Shown: positions 11,080 through 21,404 of the stretch, piece after piece
Layout: each line of letters starts with the position of its first letter
How positions within the stretch are numbered: the first letter of the stretch is position 1
Assembly (NCBI GenBank): GCA_029939575.1
Contig: JAOZSR010000004.1
Coordinates: forward strand, 1 to 64,000
Direction: 5' to 3'
DNA length: 64,000 bases
Source of the DNA: Fidelibacterota bacterium
Lineage (GTDB): Bacteria > Fidelibacterota > UBA2242 > JAOZSR01
Program-made: the position numbers and the translations under genes
Notes under the pieces: model-generated
What the model was told of the DNA's origin: nothing
The model's database searches: none
Seen by the model: only the letters and a program-made list of their open reading frames with translations

Positions 11080-12009
11080 TTATTGCAATCCATCCAAATA
11101 ATGAGACGCCGATAAAGCAGCTGTTGTTGCTTCACCAACTGCTGTAGCAATCTGCCGAAAACTTTTCATACAGACATCACCGGCAGCAAATATACCTTTA
11201 ACTGAAGTATTCATATCTCTGTCAGTTTTAATATATCCCTGTTCGTCCATTTCAACCAGGTTTTTCACAAAATCACTATTTGGTAACCAGCCCGTAAATA
11301 TAAAAACTCCTTCGAGGTTCAATTCAGAAATTTTCCCGGTTTTAACATTTTTAAGTTTTAATGCTTCTACCTTAGTTTCGCCAACAATGTCATCAACTAT
11401 AGAATCCCAGGCAATATCAATTTTTTCATTTTTAAAGGCTCTTTGCTGTAATGTATCAGCTGCCCTTAGTTTATCTCTTCTATGAACAATAGTCACTTTC
11501 TTTGCAAATTTGGTTAAATATAATGCTTCCTGAATAGCTGCATCTCCACCTCCAACAACTGCAATTTCAGCATCTTTGAAAAAAGGCCCATCACATGTTG
11601 CACAATAGGAAACGCCTCTGGCAGCAAGTTTTTTCTCCTGCTCAAGTCCTAATTTTCTTGCATAGCCACCAGTTGCCAAAATAACACTTCTGGCATGATA
11701 TTCACCATCATCACTTTTAATTTGAAAATAATCTTTTTGAGGCACAATTTCTTCAACTTCTACATATTCCTCAAAAATCACATTAAACCGCTCTGCCTGT
11801 TTTTTAAATTTTTCCATTAAATCCGGGCCGGAAATGCCATCTGGAAATCCAGGATAATTTTCTATCATATCTGTTATTCCGGCAATTCCACCAGTCATTT
11901 CTTTTTCAAGAATGATGGTTTTTAATCCTTCGCGAGCTGCATAAATTCCTGCAGTGTAGCCTGCAGAACCGCCGCCAATTATTACAACATCATATATAGT
12001 ATTTGTCAC
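11080..12009 (-). CDS. trxB: Thioredoxin-disulfide reductase
   Basis: This 309-aa flavoenzyme reduces thioredoxin with NADPH. The FAD-binding site is IIGGGSAGYTAGIYAAREG at the N-terminus. The redox disulfide CATC is at about residues 135-138, and the NADPH-binding VVGGGDAAIQEALYL plus HRRDKLRA lies around residues 150-185. The usual GGGDSA reads GGGDAA here. The C-terminal GIFAAGDVCMKSFRQIATA completes the FAD site. The start codon is GTG (complement of 12007-12009) behind a strong AGGAG SD. It can supply the cytoplasmic electrons used by the nearby DsbD through thioredoxin. Confidence 0.95.
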   Translation of the reverse strand: MTNTIYDVVIIGGGSAGYTAGIYAAREGLKTIILEKEMTGGIAGITDMIENYPGFPDGISGPDLMEKFKKQAERFNVIFEEYVEVEEIVPQKDYFQIKSDDGEYHARSVILATGGYARKLGLEQEKKLAARGVSYCATCDGPFFKDAEIAVVGGGDAAIQEALYLTKFAKKVTIVHRRDKLRAADTLQQRAFKNEKIDIAWDSIVDDIVGETKVEALKLKNVKTGKISELNLEGVFIFTGWLPNSDFVKNLVEMDEQGYIKTDRDMNTSVKGIFAAGDVCMKSFRQIATAVGEATTAALSASHYLDGLQ

Positions 12010-12501
12010 TTTATTCTCCTTTTTTTTATTCTAAATATTAGAATCATTTTAACTGTAAAAGTTACATATTTTTTCATTTTGAAAAAATCAAATAAAACAA
12101 ACACAAAATCTCAAACAATTCAAATTATCTGGAAACATATCCCATTATTGTTCTTTGCGTTTTGACAGGTTAAACTTGGAAAAAGAATTCCAACAATAGT
12201 AAGCCTGACTTGTATTATTTATTACTTGTAAAAATAAAATACAATACTACGAGTCGTATTAATTGAAATATTATTTCCTTTACATCTTAATTTTAAAATT
12301 TAAATTATCCAGTCTTTTTTCTGGATTTAATACTTATAGATTTGATAAGCATTTTTTGGTCATTAAAAATAGTTGAAGTATTATCTTTTGAAATATTACA
12401 ATTTTGATTTAATATTCAGAGTATTTAAATTGTGCTAATTATGTAGAATTAGATATTAAAAAATAAAAATAATGATTTGATAATTATCACTATTAGGAAA
12501 A
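12010..12501. other. AT-rich intergenic region between trxB and MFS gene
   Basis: About 490 bases between divergent genes hold no ORF I can support. The one structured element is an 18-base imperfect palindrome at 12243-12260, listed separately. The remainder is low-complexity A/T sequence. Confidence 0.5.
12243..12260. promoter_or_regulatory. Imperfect palindrome, possible operator
   Basis: AATACTACG followed by AGTCGTATT forms a dyad with seven of nine positions paired and no loop, about 240 bases before the MFS gene and 235 before trxB. The shape fits a dimeric repressor site, but no regulator is encoded beside it. Confidence 0.25.
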
Positions 12502-13716
12502 ATGTTCCGAAAAAATCTCCAATATTATAAATTCTGTGCCTACGGCTTTCTAAAGAACCTGATCTTTTTTGGTCCTTTTATTATTTTATTTTTAAGAGAT
12601 ACAGGAATTAATTTTTTCCAAATCGGAGTTCTCTATTCAACCAGAGAAATTGCTAATATTGTAACCGAAATTCCATCAGGAATTGTTGCTGACAAATTTG
12701 GGAGAAAATCAGCAATAATCTCATCTGTTATTTTCTATATTATTTCATTTACTATTTTTTATTTAACATCAAATTTTTACCTTTTTATTGTCGCAATGGT
12801 ATTTTTTGGGTTAGGCGAATCCTTTAGATCAGGCACTCACAAAGCCATGATCCTGGACTATCTGGAAAGAAATAATCTTTCTCATGAAAAAACAATTTTT
12901 TATGGACATACGAGAAGTTGGTCAAAAATTGGTTCTGCCATCTCTGCAATAATCTCCGGTTTTTTGGTATTCTATTCCGGTGAATATAAGATAATTTTCT
13001 TAGCATCAACCATACCCTATATCTTTTTACTAGGCCTACTCATATCTTATCCTAATTATTTAAACCGATCATTAGATATTAGTATGAAAAAAAAGAACAC
13101 CTTGATAATGTCGGAATTATTCAGTTTTATAAAAACCTCCGGATTCAGAAGAACTATCCTTAATTCTGCCCTATTCGACGGCTTGTTCAAAACATTGAAA
13201 GACTATCTGCAACCGATTTTACAAAATTTGACTATTTCTATCCCAGTGTTTTTATTTCTTGAAAATGCCCAGCGTTCAACAATTATCATAACCCTGGTTT
13301 ATTTTTTACTTTTTATTGCATCTTCAATTGCCAGTCGGCATTCATATTTATTTCTACGACAATTTATTAGTATATCACAAGCAATTAACAAATCATATAT
13401 AACCGGCTTTGTAGTAATTATTACATGTGGTGTTTGCTACTACTATAACTTTTTGACAATTTCTGTTTTACTATTCATATTACTCTTTATATTACAAAAT
13501 ATCCGACGCCCTATGAACGTTACAATTCTTAGTGATAATGTTCCGTCTAAAGCAATGGCTACCGGTATTTCTATAGAATCACAGTGTAAAACAATTACTG
13601 TTGCGATTTTATCACCGTTAATTGGATATTTTGCCGATCATTTCGGGATTGGAATTGCAGTATTCTCTGGAGGAATAATTCTTTTAATTCTTTATCCAAT
13701 TAGTAAAATAAAATAA
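12502..13716 (+). CDS. MFS transporter
   Basis: The 404-aa protein is almost entirely hydrophobic, with about 12 predicted membrane helices. The major facilitator signature between helices 2 and 3 reads GIVADKFGRKSAII near residues 60-73 (motif A). A central cytoplasmic loop around residues 190-215 is basic. AGGA lies just upstream of the ATG. The substrate cannot be told; the general form resembles drug-efflux or sugar-type facilitators. It stands alone, convergent with the signalling operon, whose last stop lies 36 bases away. Confidence 0.85.
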   Translation: MFRKNLQYYKFCAYGFLKNLIFFGPFIILFLRDTGINFFQIGVLYSTREIANIVTEIPSGIVADKFGRKSAIISSVIFYIISFTIFYLTSNFYLFIVAMVFFGLGESFRSGTHKAMILDYLERNNLSHEKTIFYGHTRSWSKIGSAISAIISGFLVFYSGEYKIIFLASTIPYIFLLGLLISYPNYLNRSLDISMKKKNTLIMSELFSFIKTSGFRRTILNSALFDGLFKTLKDYLQPILQNLTISIPVFLFLENAQRSTIIITLVYFLLFIASSIASRHSYLFLRQFISISQAINKSYITGFVVIITCGVCYYYNFLTISVLLFILLFILQNIRRPMNVTILSDNVPSKAMATGISIESQCKTITVAILSPLIGYFADHFGIGIAVFSGGIILLILYPISKIK

Positions 13717-13752
13717 TTTTACTAATGGACTCTATTATTTTTCATAGTTGAA

Positions 13753-15345
13753 CTATCTGATAAAACTTGAACTATCTATTTGTGTTGAAAAATCAATTAA
13801 ATATTTTGTTCCCTGGCCAGAAATTATTTCAACATTACCTTTAATTTGATTTACCAGGGTTTTAATTAATTTTAATCCCAGGGTTTTCATTGTTTTTCTA
13901 TCCATCATATCTTCTAATTCAAATCCGGCGCCATTATCCTGGATTGAAAGACGGGCATGCCCTTTTTCCTTTTGTTTCAATTCAATAATTATTTCCCCTT
14001 TTTGGCCATCGGTAAAGGCATGTTTAATAGAATTTGTAATAATTTCATTTAAAATAAGTCCAAGCGGAATACTTGAATCAAGACTAACAGAAATATCATC
14101 AAGGTTAAAAATATACTTGATTTTTGAATAATCCGTTAAATATGATTGCATCAGGTTTTTTGCAATTTTTTGAATATACTGTTTCATTTTAATTTGGGTA
14201 AATATATCCGAATTATAAACAGTTTCATGAACCATTGCCATTGAACGAATGCGGTTTTTACTTTCCATTAAAATATTCTGAATATTTTTATCTTTAGATT
14301 GTCTCATTTGCAAGTTTAACAAACTTGAGATTACTTGCATATTATTTTTTACCCGATGGTGAATCTCTTTTAACAAAGCTTCTTTTTCTTTCAGGGAATT
14401 TTGAATTTTTAATTCAGCAATTTTCCTCTGCGTAATATCACGGGCAATACCCTGGCTACCGAGAAAAACTTTTTCCTTATTTTTTGATATATCGTATAAC
14501 CCTTCAGATTCAATTAACATAACAGGTTCTATTTCTTCAAGTGCGCTGGAAATAATATCTAATGGGACCTTTTTCCCCTTTTTAGTAAAAATCCTCATTT
14601 CAAAATTATTAGTTTTACGGTCACCAGTCCTTCGTTCATTTACTCTGTATTGAGCCTTTTCACGATCATCGGGGTGAACAAAATCCGATATTCTTTGTCC
14701 TATTACTTCTTCCGGATTATATCCATACTGTTTTACAGAATCGCTAATAAATGTAATATTACCGTCCGGTGATAGACGATAAATAATATCAGGAACCGAT
14801 TTGATAATGGAATCTAACATTTGTTGTGATTTACTAAGTTGTTTTTCTGCTTTCTTTCTGGTCGATACTTCTCTGGTTAAATGATTAATAGCTGTTTTTA
14901 GTTCCTCCGTCCTTTTTTCAACCATAGTTTCAAGCTGTTCCTGATACTTTTGGTTTTGTCTTTTTAATTCTGCTTTTTCCAGGGCTTGTTCAACTGTTTG
15001 CAACAATACTTCCATATCTTCAATTGGTTTCAGGAGATAATCATAAGCTCCTAATCTTACAGCTTTTATAGCGTCCTTCAAAACCCCTGTACCAGAAACA
15101 ACAATAACCGGAAGAAATTCATCTTCTTTACCTATTGCTCTTAAAACCTGTAATCCATCCATTCTTGGCATTCTTAAATCTACCAATATTAAATCTGGTT
15201 TCTTTTCCTTGTAAACCTGGATACCGACTTCGCCATTTTCAGCAGTTAATACATCATATCCATAATCCTCAAGAAAGGCTTTAAAATTATTACGAATAAA
15301 AGCCTCATCATCAATTGTTAATATTAATCCCTTTGACTCAATCAT
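13753..15345 (-). CDS. Receiver-PAS-HisKA_2 sensor kinase
   Basis: Order: an N-terminal receiver with LILVDLRMPRMDG (phospho-Asp near residue 55), VVSGTG and LLKPIE; a coiled-coil linker; a PAS domain (MLDSIIKSVPDIIYRLSPDG) with PAC tail; a HisKA_2-type dimerisation helix with EIHHRVKNNMQVISSLLN; and an HATPase with NEIITNSIKHAF and DNGAGFE. The HisKA_2/HWE-like family is distinct from the classic HisKA kinases upstream. No membrane helix is present, so it is cytoplasmic and likely receives phosphate or a partner signal through its receiver. The second ATG (15345) is preferred because GGAG lies eight to nine bases before it; it overlaps the preceding receiver gene. Confidence 0.88.
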   Translation of the reverse strand: MIESKGLILTIDDEAFIRNNFKAFLEDYGYDVLTAENGEVGIQVYKEKKPDLILVDLRMPRMDGLQVLRAIGKEDEFLPVIVVSGTGVLKDAIKAVRLGAYDYLLKPIEDMEVLLQTVEQALEKAELKRQNQKYQEQLETMVEKRTEELKTAINHLTREVSTRKKAEKQLSKSQQMLDSIIKSVPDIIYRLSPDGNITFISDSVKQYGYNPEEVIGQRISDFVHPDDREKAQYRVNERRTGDRKTNNFEMRIFTKKGKKVPLDIISSALEEIEPVMLIESEGLYDISKNKEKVFLGSQGIARDITQRKIAELKIQNSLKEKEALLKEIHHRVKNNMQVISSLLNLQMRQSKDKNIQNILMESKNRIRSMAMVHETVYNSDIFTQIKMKQYIQKIAKNLMQSYLTDYSKIKYIFNLDDISVSLDSSIPLGLILNEIITNSIKHAFTDGQKGEIIIELKQKEKGHARLSIQDNGAGFELEDMMDRKTMKTLGLKLIKTLVNQIKGNVEIISGQGTKYLIDFSTQIDSSSFIR

Positions 15346-15727
15346 TATCATTCTCCAGTGAAATTAATTTTTTCACTTTTTCAACTAACACAGATAAATT
15401 ATTAACAGGTTTTATTACAACAAACTCTGGCCTAACTCCAATTAATTCAAGATAATCTGGCAGAGTGTAATCTGAAGATCCTGTATATACAATATATTTT
15501 ACATTTTTATCAATTTTATTACTATTTTGAATAAATTCATTACCGTCTATTCCAGGCAATCGGATATCAACAATTGCTATATCGACCTTGTTCTGTTTGA
15601 CTATTTTTAAAGCATCTAATCCATTGGTAGCACCAAAAACAACAAAACCTTCATCTTCAAAACAATTCAACAAACTTACTCTTACACTCTTTTCATCATC
15701 AAGAATAAGTATTCTGTTTTCTGACAT
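15338..15727 (-). CDS. Single-domain response regulator receiver
   Basis: The 129-aa protein is only a CheY-like receiver: DDE near the N-terminus, phosphorylation Asp in AIVDIRLPGIDG, the switch Thr in VYTGSS and Lys in VIKPV. There is no output domain, so it probably shuttles phosphate between the upstream hybrid kinases and the downstream receiver-PAS-HisKA_2 protein, whose start it overlaps. About 150 bases separate it from the periplasmic-binding-protein-like gene; a local promoter is possible but I cannot identify one. Confidence 0.88.
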   Translation of the reverse strand: MSENRILILDDEKSVRVSLLNCFEDEGFVVFGATNGLDALKIVKQNKVDIAIVDIRLPGIDGNEFIQNSNKIDKNVKYIVYTGSSDYTLPDYLELIGVRPEFVVIKPVNNLSVLVEKVKKLISLENDND

Positions 15728-15880
15728 AATAAGCCCTTACCATTTCTAAATTATTTCCTGTATTTTATTTACATTCTCTCATTTCATATTTTCATTATTT
15801 AAACTGGCAAAATGTATTAAGAATTTTACTAATCCTATATTTTAAAATATAAGAACAATTATAAAACTTTCAACCAACGA

Positions 15881-16369
15881 TTATTTATTCTTAGTTTTAA
15901 CAATTTTAACAACTTTAATCCCTTTTATATCATCTCCCACTTTTTCCACAAAACCGATTCCATTTATTGTGTTCTTAATTATTTTTATCATCTCGGCATC
16001 AGAACCCACTATTTTTGGTGGCGACGCTTTCCCACTAATAACCAAATCAAGCCATTTATCAGAATATTGTTCCGGAGTAATATTTATTTCATTAGTAAAT
16101 TGTGTGTATAATTCCTTATTCTTATCATTTACTACCAAAAAAATTGATTCCTTCCCAGGCCAGTATTTTATTTTTCCTAAAAAAATCTGCCTAAGATTTT
16201 TTTGTGAAATTTTGCTAACTCTATTTTTCTGGTTCACAATTACTTTAATACTATTGTCCTGTGCATTAATATTTATTATTAATATTACTACAAGAAAAAA
16301 TAACTTAAAGTTGTTAATTCTTGCCCTATTTTTTAAATATTGTATGATCATTAAAGTTAATTTTCTCAT
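15881..16369 (-). CDS. Short PstS-like periplasmic binding protein
   Basis: A signal peptide (LFFLVVILIININAQ) precedes about 125 residues that follow the pattern of the small phosphate-binding-protein-like family: VIVNQKNRVSKISQKNLRQIFLGKIKYWPG, a WLDLV segment and INGIGFVEKVGDDIKGIKVV. It is much shorter than PstS proper (about 300 aa) and corresponds to one lobe. It lies 31 bases after the Reg_prop kinase stop within the signalling operon and no ABC permease is nearby, so a sensory or signalling role is more plausible than transport. That role is inferred. Confidence 0.72.
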   Translation of the reverse strand: MRKLTLMIIQYLKNRARINNFKLFFLVVILIININAQDNSIKVIVNQKNRVSKISQKNLRQIFLGKIKYWPGKESIFLVVNDKNKELYTQFTNEINITPEQYSDKWLDLVISGKASPPKIVGSDAEMIKIIKNTINGIGFVEKVGDDIKGIKVVKIVKTKNK

Positions 16370-16400
16370 AAATTAATTTATTAAATTAAATACTCATGCT

Positions 16401-19400
16401 TCAGTTTTTTTCTAACTGTTTAATAAACCTTATTATTCCTCTCAATTCTTTTTCAATTTGTGAAATATTAAATGAATCTGCAGCAATCAATAGTTTTTCT
16501 GCAGAACGAGATATTGGATTGACTTTATATTTTTGACCGATTTTTTCTAATTGCTTACATACATTTTTAATATCACCAATAATAAGTGTATCCTGTAATT
16601 CAACAATATATGGAAGTATTTTATCCTTTAGAATTTTTCTTACTTCCGGAAAATTTTCAATCTCTTTAATATTGAAAGTTTCTGTTTTATTCTCTGTTTC
16701 CTTATCATCATCTACGATCGTATAGGGTATATAATCACTGATTTTTTCATACAAGATTTTTATATTTATGGGTTTACTTAGATATGCGGAAAAGCCGGCC
16801 ATCATGTTCTTTTCTTTTTCTCTTTGTCTAACTGAAGCGCTTATTGCAATTATTGGAATATGAGCGGTTCTGGAATTATTTTTTAATTCTCTGGTAGCAT
16901 CAATACCATTCATAACTGGCATGCGAATATCCATTATAATCAAATCAGGCATATATTCCTTAGCAATTAAAAGAGCCTCTTTCCCGTTAATCGCCATTTT
17001 AACATCCAGATTTTTCTTCCTTAATAACTCACCAATTACATCCCGATTTGATTCAATATCATCTGCTATTAATATCTTAGAGTTATTAAATACAATATTC
17101 TTAGGCAAACTTTTTTGCTCTTTTTCCTCCCGAACCACATTATCAAAATAATTTAATTCATTCAAGAAAATATCAAAGGTGCTACCTTTACCCGGATTAC
17201 TGCTTACTGTAATTTTACCCTGCATAATTTCTATTAGTTTTTTACTAATCGCCAATCCTAAGCCTGTACCACCAAAACTTCTTGTGCTTTGTCCTTCTGT
17301 TTGTTGAAAAGATTCAAAGATTCCGGGTAAATCACTTTTGTTGATTCCAATACCGGTATCCTGGATTGAAATTTTTAAATCTATACTTTTCCTTCTTTGG
17401 TTTAGTATTATCACTTTTATTTTAATATGTCCTTGAGAGGTAAACTTAACAGCATTGCCAACAATATTTAATAAGACCTGCCTAAGCCTGGTTTCGTCTG
17501 TTTCAATTGCGGTTGGTAAATTATCATCAATTTCAATAATCAATCTAAGATTTTTATCAGCAATTTTTTTATAAAATATTCGTTGAATTTCCTCAATAAT
17601 GATTCTCAAGTCAATTGACTCATTTTCAATATTCATTTTGCCGGCTTCGATTTTTGAAAGATCAAGGATATCATTGATAAGGGTCAACAAACTCTTTCCT
17701 GCTATTTGAATAGATTTTAAATAATTTTTTTGATTAACTCCCTTTATCATTCCAGATAATAATTCACTAAATCCAATAACAGCATTTAGAGGAGTGCGAA
17801 TTTCATGACTCATATTTGCCAGAAATTCAGTTTTTGCTTTATTTGCCTGTTCAGCCTCTTCCTTGGCTTTTTTTAATGCCTTTTCTGATTCTCTCCTTAA
17901 TAAAGCAACTGAAGCCTGATGAATGAATGTCTGTGCTATATCCTTTGATTTGTCATTCAATTTTTCAGGAAGAGCAAATACCACAATACCTAACAATTTA
18001 CCTGAATGAATGATTCCAGAGCCATATACTATCTTAATATTTAGTAATTTTCGAGCAAGTTTACCAGACAAACGTGAAATTAGTGGTGCCATTTTGGCAT
18101 TCTCTTTTTTCTTTATAATCTGGATAGTTTTAGTATGAAAAGTTTGGGCAAAATTTTCTAATCCATAACCGGTATATCCACAGGGATCTCTTCCTATAAA
18201 TTTAATTAATCGGGATAAGACTTTATTGACACCATCTAAAGACTGAATTGTAAAGGAATTATTTTCTTCGTCACAGGATGCTACAGAAACTATTCCTTTT
18301 TCTACAATATGCATAAGTTGCTTACTAATCATTTTATAAATATTTTCATCAAAAGGAATTTCAATAAAATCTAATGCTGTTTTAGATAAAAATTTTATAT
18401 TTTCAATTCTTTCCCGTTCTCTTAACTCTGCCTTTTTTCGTTTATCAACATCACGAATATTTAATATAATCCCATGAATTACCGGATCATTAAGATAATT
18501 AGTACCAACTGCTTCAAGGGTAATCCAACCTCCTTTTTTCAATTTATGCCGATACTCAACAGTTATCCGTTCTCCCGGCTTTCCAAGAACTTCCTGAAAT
18601 GCAACAGCCATTTTTTCTCTATCCCTAGGATGAACAAAATCAAAACCACTCCGCCCTGTTAATTCGCTATTAGTAAAACCGGTAATCCTTTCTACAGACT
18701 CACTGCAGAATATTTCTCGTCCTTCCTGATCTAAAATAACAATCATATCATTAGAGTTTTTAACAAGTTTTCTAAAACGCTCTTCACTATCAATAAGTGC
18801 TTTTTCTACTCTTTCTCTTTCTGATATTTGTTTTTCAAGTTTAGCATTTATTTTGGCTAAAAATCGATTTTTTTCTTTTAGATTTTTTGTACGTCCTTTA
18901 TATGCTACGATTCCAAAAATTAGTATAGTAATAATTACTAATACCTGAATAATTCTATTTTCCCATAAAGGTGGTGTTACTATAATATCTAATTTTGTTA
19001 TTTTATTATTCCATTGTCTCTGATTATTGGAAGCTCTAACCATTAACGAATAGCTACCACCAGGTACGTTGGAATAAGTAACTGTACGATTATTTGCATC
19101 AGTATAAATCCAATTCTGATTAATTCCATTCATTTTATATGCATATCTATTCTTTTTAGATTCAACAAAATCCATAGCAATAAATTCAAAGGAAAATACA
19201 CTCTGTTTATATGATAATTTTATCTTTTCAGTTTCATAAATATTTTTTGTTAATATTGTACCTATTCCATCCATATATCCAATCGGAACTGATCTGTTAA
19301 AAATTTTAAAATCAGTAATATATACCGAGGGAATATGACTATTAATTTTCACACTGTCGGGATAAAAAGAGATAAACCCATTAGGACAGCCAAAAAATAT

Positions 19401-21374
19401 TTCTCCTTCTCGATTTTTCATTCCTGGAAGTGTAGAAAACACATTGTCATTATATCCACCAATCACTCTTGCAGGTAATCCATCAGAAAATCCAAAAGTA
19501 AAAAATTCGTTTCTAATTGGGTTAAATTTTGTCAACCCGTTTTTTGTACCAAACCATAAATATTTACCATCTTCAATAATCTGAAAAACAATATTATTTG
19601 ATAATCCTTCCTTAGTAGTAAAAATTTTAAATTCCATTTCATTAACCGGAAAATTAACATTTGTCTTATTTAAGCCGATATTGGAGCCAATCCATAAATT
19701 TTCTTTATCATCTATATGAACAGCCCATAATACATCGGAACTTAAACTGGATTTGTTTTTCGGATTTGCATTAATCATCTGATAAACACCGGTTTCTGGC
19801 TCAAATCGAATCAATCCCCGGGAACTTGCTATCCAAAAAATCCCACTATCATCCTCACAAATATCACGAATAACATCAAAATATGGATCTTCAAAATTTT
19901 CAAAGGCATAGTGCTGAAAAATATTTTTCTCTCTGTCAAACATGGTAAGACCAAGTCTGTCAAACCATAATCTCTTTTGTTTATCTTCGAAAATAAAATA
20001 ACAAGCTCCTTTATCTATGACATGCAAAGTATCAGTAACGATGCCTAAAGAAATCTTAACAAATTCGTCAGAACCACTTTTTTTCTGATATATACCTTCA
20101 TCAAAAATACTAACCCATACATCTCGATAACTATCTTCGAAAACAAAAAATATATTCTTTCCATCAAGAAAATGTGTATACTCTCCTGTTTTTTCATTAA
20201 AAAAATCAAGGCCATCTTCTGTTCCTATCCATAGACCATTTTGTGATTCAGAAAAATCTTTCACAAGATTATTGCATAATGTATTATTTAATAAGGGATT
20301 TCTGGTAATATGCTTAAAACTTCCAATATTGGTCAACCATACTTTATCAATACCGGTAGCGTTATGCCCTACCCATAAATTATTTTGCTCATCTATAAAC
20401 AGTGTCTCTAAATAATCGTTGCTAAGAGATCTTATATTATCCGGTTGATGCACAATTTTTGAACATAAATCTTTTTTATAATTATATACTATTAGACCAT
20501 TTTCAGTTGCAAAAAAAATATTTTTGTTTGGCCCTTCTATAATATCCCGAGTAATTAGAATTTCATTGACCTTGGGCTGATTTTTTAAATCAAAAAATCT
20601 GGTTTCGCGGTTAAAAATTCCCACTCCCTGAGATGAAGCAACCCAAAAATTATTAAAACTATCAATAAAAATATTATCAACTTCATTAGAAGGAAGTCCT
20701 TTATGACTATTTTCATCAAAAGTAAACCATTCTGTTTTATTAGATTTCTGATCAATTGAAATAATACCATGTTTTCTGGTACCAATTAATAAAACTCCTG
20801 CCTCATCAATTAAAAAAGTGGAAATTTCGATCTCTTTAGTCATTTCTCCAATGTAAAATTCCAAATCAAAGTAATTACAGTTCAGATTTACACTATCAAT
20901 CCACATCAAAGAAGTATTAGTAGCAATCCATATTCTGTTATTTTTATCAAATAATATTGAATTGGCATCTCTTTCATTCTCCGGGAAAAGAAAGTGAGTA
21001 AATGTATTTGTTTGAATATTATACTTATTCACTCCATAATTTGAACATATCCAGATATTATTATCATTATCAAGGAGTAATTTTGTGAGAAAATTATCTA
21101 ATAAACTATTTATATTCCCCGGTTCTTTTAGAAAAGTCTTAAAATCAATTCCATCAAATCTGTTTAAACCATTTTCAGTGGCAAACCAAAGAAATCCATA
21201 TTGGTCCTGTACAATATCAACAACATTGCCATCAGACAACCCAATTCCCGGAGTAATATGAGAAAAATTATAGGTTAAACTCTGAGAAAACAAGAAACTA
21301 CCAAAAAACAATAATTTAATAAGAATTACCCATTTTCTAATATTATCTTTCCAACGATTGTTACTATGGGTCAT
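16401..21374 (-). CDS. Reg_prop beta-propeller hybrid histidine kinase
   Basis: This 1657-aa sensor has a signal peptide and then a large periplasmic part (about residues 30-785) of Reg_prop repeats such as [28 protein letters not shown] and [13 protein letters not shown], closed by a Y_Y_Y domain ([16 protein letters not shown]). One membrane helix lies near residues 795-818. Inside are PAS (about 850-970), a GAF-like region (1000-1145), HisKA with [15 protein letters not shown] (His near 1189), HATPase and a receiver with [11 protein letters not shown] (Asp near 1480). The last 95 residues form a helical tail resembling an HPt but without the phospho-His motif. Unlike Bacteroidetes HTCS proteins it lacks an AraC output domain. 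SD AGGAAATTAAG precedes the ATG. Confidence 0.93.
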   Translation of the reverse strand: MTHSNNRWKDNIRKWVILIKLLFFGSFLFSQSLTYNFSHITPGIGLSDGNVVDIVQDQYGFLWFATENGLNRFDGIDFKTFLKEPGNINSLLDNFLTKLLLDNDNNIWICSNYGVNKYNIQTNTFTHFLFPENERDANSILFDKNNRIWIATNTSLMWIDSVNLNCNYFDLEFYIGEMTKEIEISTFLIDEAGVLLIGTRKHGIISIDQKSNKTEWFTFDENSHKGLPSNEVDNIFIDSFNNFWVASSQGVGIFNRETRFFDLKNQPKVNEILITRDIIEGPNKNIFFATENGLIVYNYKKDLCSKIVHQPDNIRSLSNDYLETLFIDEQNNLWVGHNATGIDKVWLTNIGSFKHITRNPLLNNTLCNNLVKDFSESQNGLWIGTEDGLDFFNEKTGEYTHFLDGKNIFFVFEDSYRDVWVSIFDEGIYQKKSGSDEFVKISLGIVTDTLHVIDKGACYFIFEDKQKRLWFDRLGLTMFDREKNIFQHYAFENFEDPYFDVIRDICEDDSGIFWIASSRGLIRFEPETGVYQMINANPKNKSSLSSDVLWAVHIDDKENLWIGSNIGLNKTNVNFPVNEMEFKIFTTKEGLSNNIVFQIIEDGKYLWFGTKNGLTKFNPIRNEFFTFGFSDGLPARVIGGYNDNVFSTLPGMKNREGEIFFGCPNGFISFYPDSVKINSHIPSVYITDFKIFNRSVPIGYMDGIGTILTKNIYETEKIKLSYKQSVFSFEFIAMDFVESKKNRYAYKMNGINQNWIYTDANNRTVTYSNVPGGSYSLMVRASNNQRQWNNKITKLDIIVTPPLWENRIIQVLVIITILIFGIVAYKGRTKNLKEKNRFLAKINAKLEKQISERERVEKALIDSEERFRKLVKNSNDMIVILDQEGREIFCSESVERITGFTNSELTGRSGFDFVHPRDREKMAVAFQEVLGKPGERITVEYRHKLKKGGWITLEAVGTNYLNDPVIHGIILNIRDVDKRKKAELRERERIENIKFLSKTALDFIEIPFDENIYKMISKQLMHIVEKGIVSVASCDEENNSFTIQSLDGVNKVLSRLIKFIGRDPCGYTGYGLENFAQTFHTKTIQIIKKKENAKMAPLISRLSGKLARKLLNIKIVYGSGIIHSGKLLGIVVFALPEKLNDKSKDIAQTFIHQASVALLRRESEKALKKAKEEAEQANKAKTEFLANMSHEIRTPLNAVIGFSELLSGMIKGVNQKNYLKSIQIAGKSLLTLINDILDLSKIEAGKMNIENESIDLRIIIEEIQRIFYKKIADKNLRLIIEIDDNLPTAIETDETRLRQVLLNIVGNAVKFTSQGHIKIKVIILNQRRKSIDLKISIQDTGIGINKSDLPGIFESFQQTEGQSTRSFGGTGLGLAISKKLIEIMQGKITVSSNPGKGSTFDIFLNELNYFDNVVREEKEQKSLPKNIVFNNSKILIADDIESNRDVIGELLRKKNLDVKMAINGKEALLIAKEYMPDLIIMDIRMPVMNGIDATRELKNNSRTAHIPIIAISASVRQREKEKNMMAGFSAYLSKPINIKILYEKISDYIPYTIVDDDKETENKTETFNIKEIENFPEVRKILKDKILPYIVELQDTLIIGDIKNVCKQLEKIGQKYKVNPISRSAEKLLIAADSFNISQIEKELRGIIRFIKQLEKN

Positions 21375-21404
21375 CTTAATTTCCTGTACAAATTGATATT
21401 TATT

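Noticed and set aside
16401-21374. HTCS-type regulator of a polysaccharide locus
   Set aside because: The Reg_prop/Y_Y_Y plan fits, but there is no C-terminal AraC DNA-binding domain and no adjacent sus-like genes.
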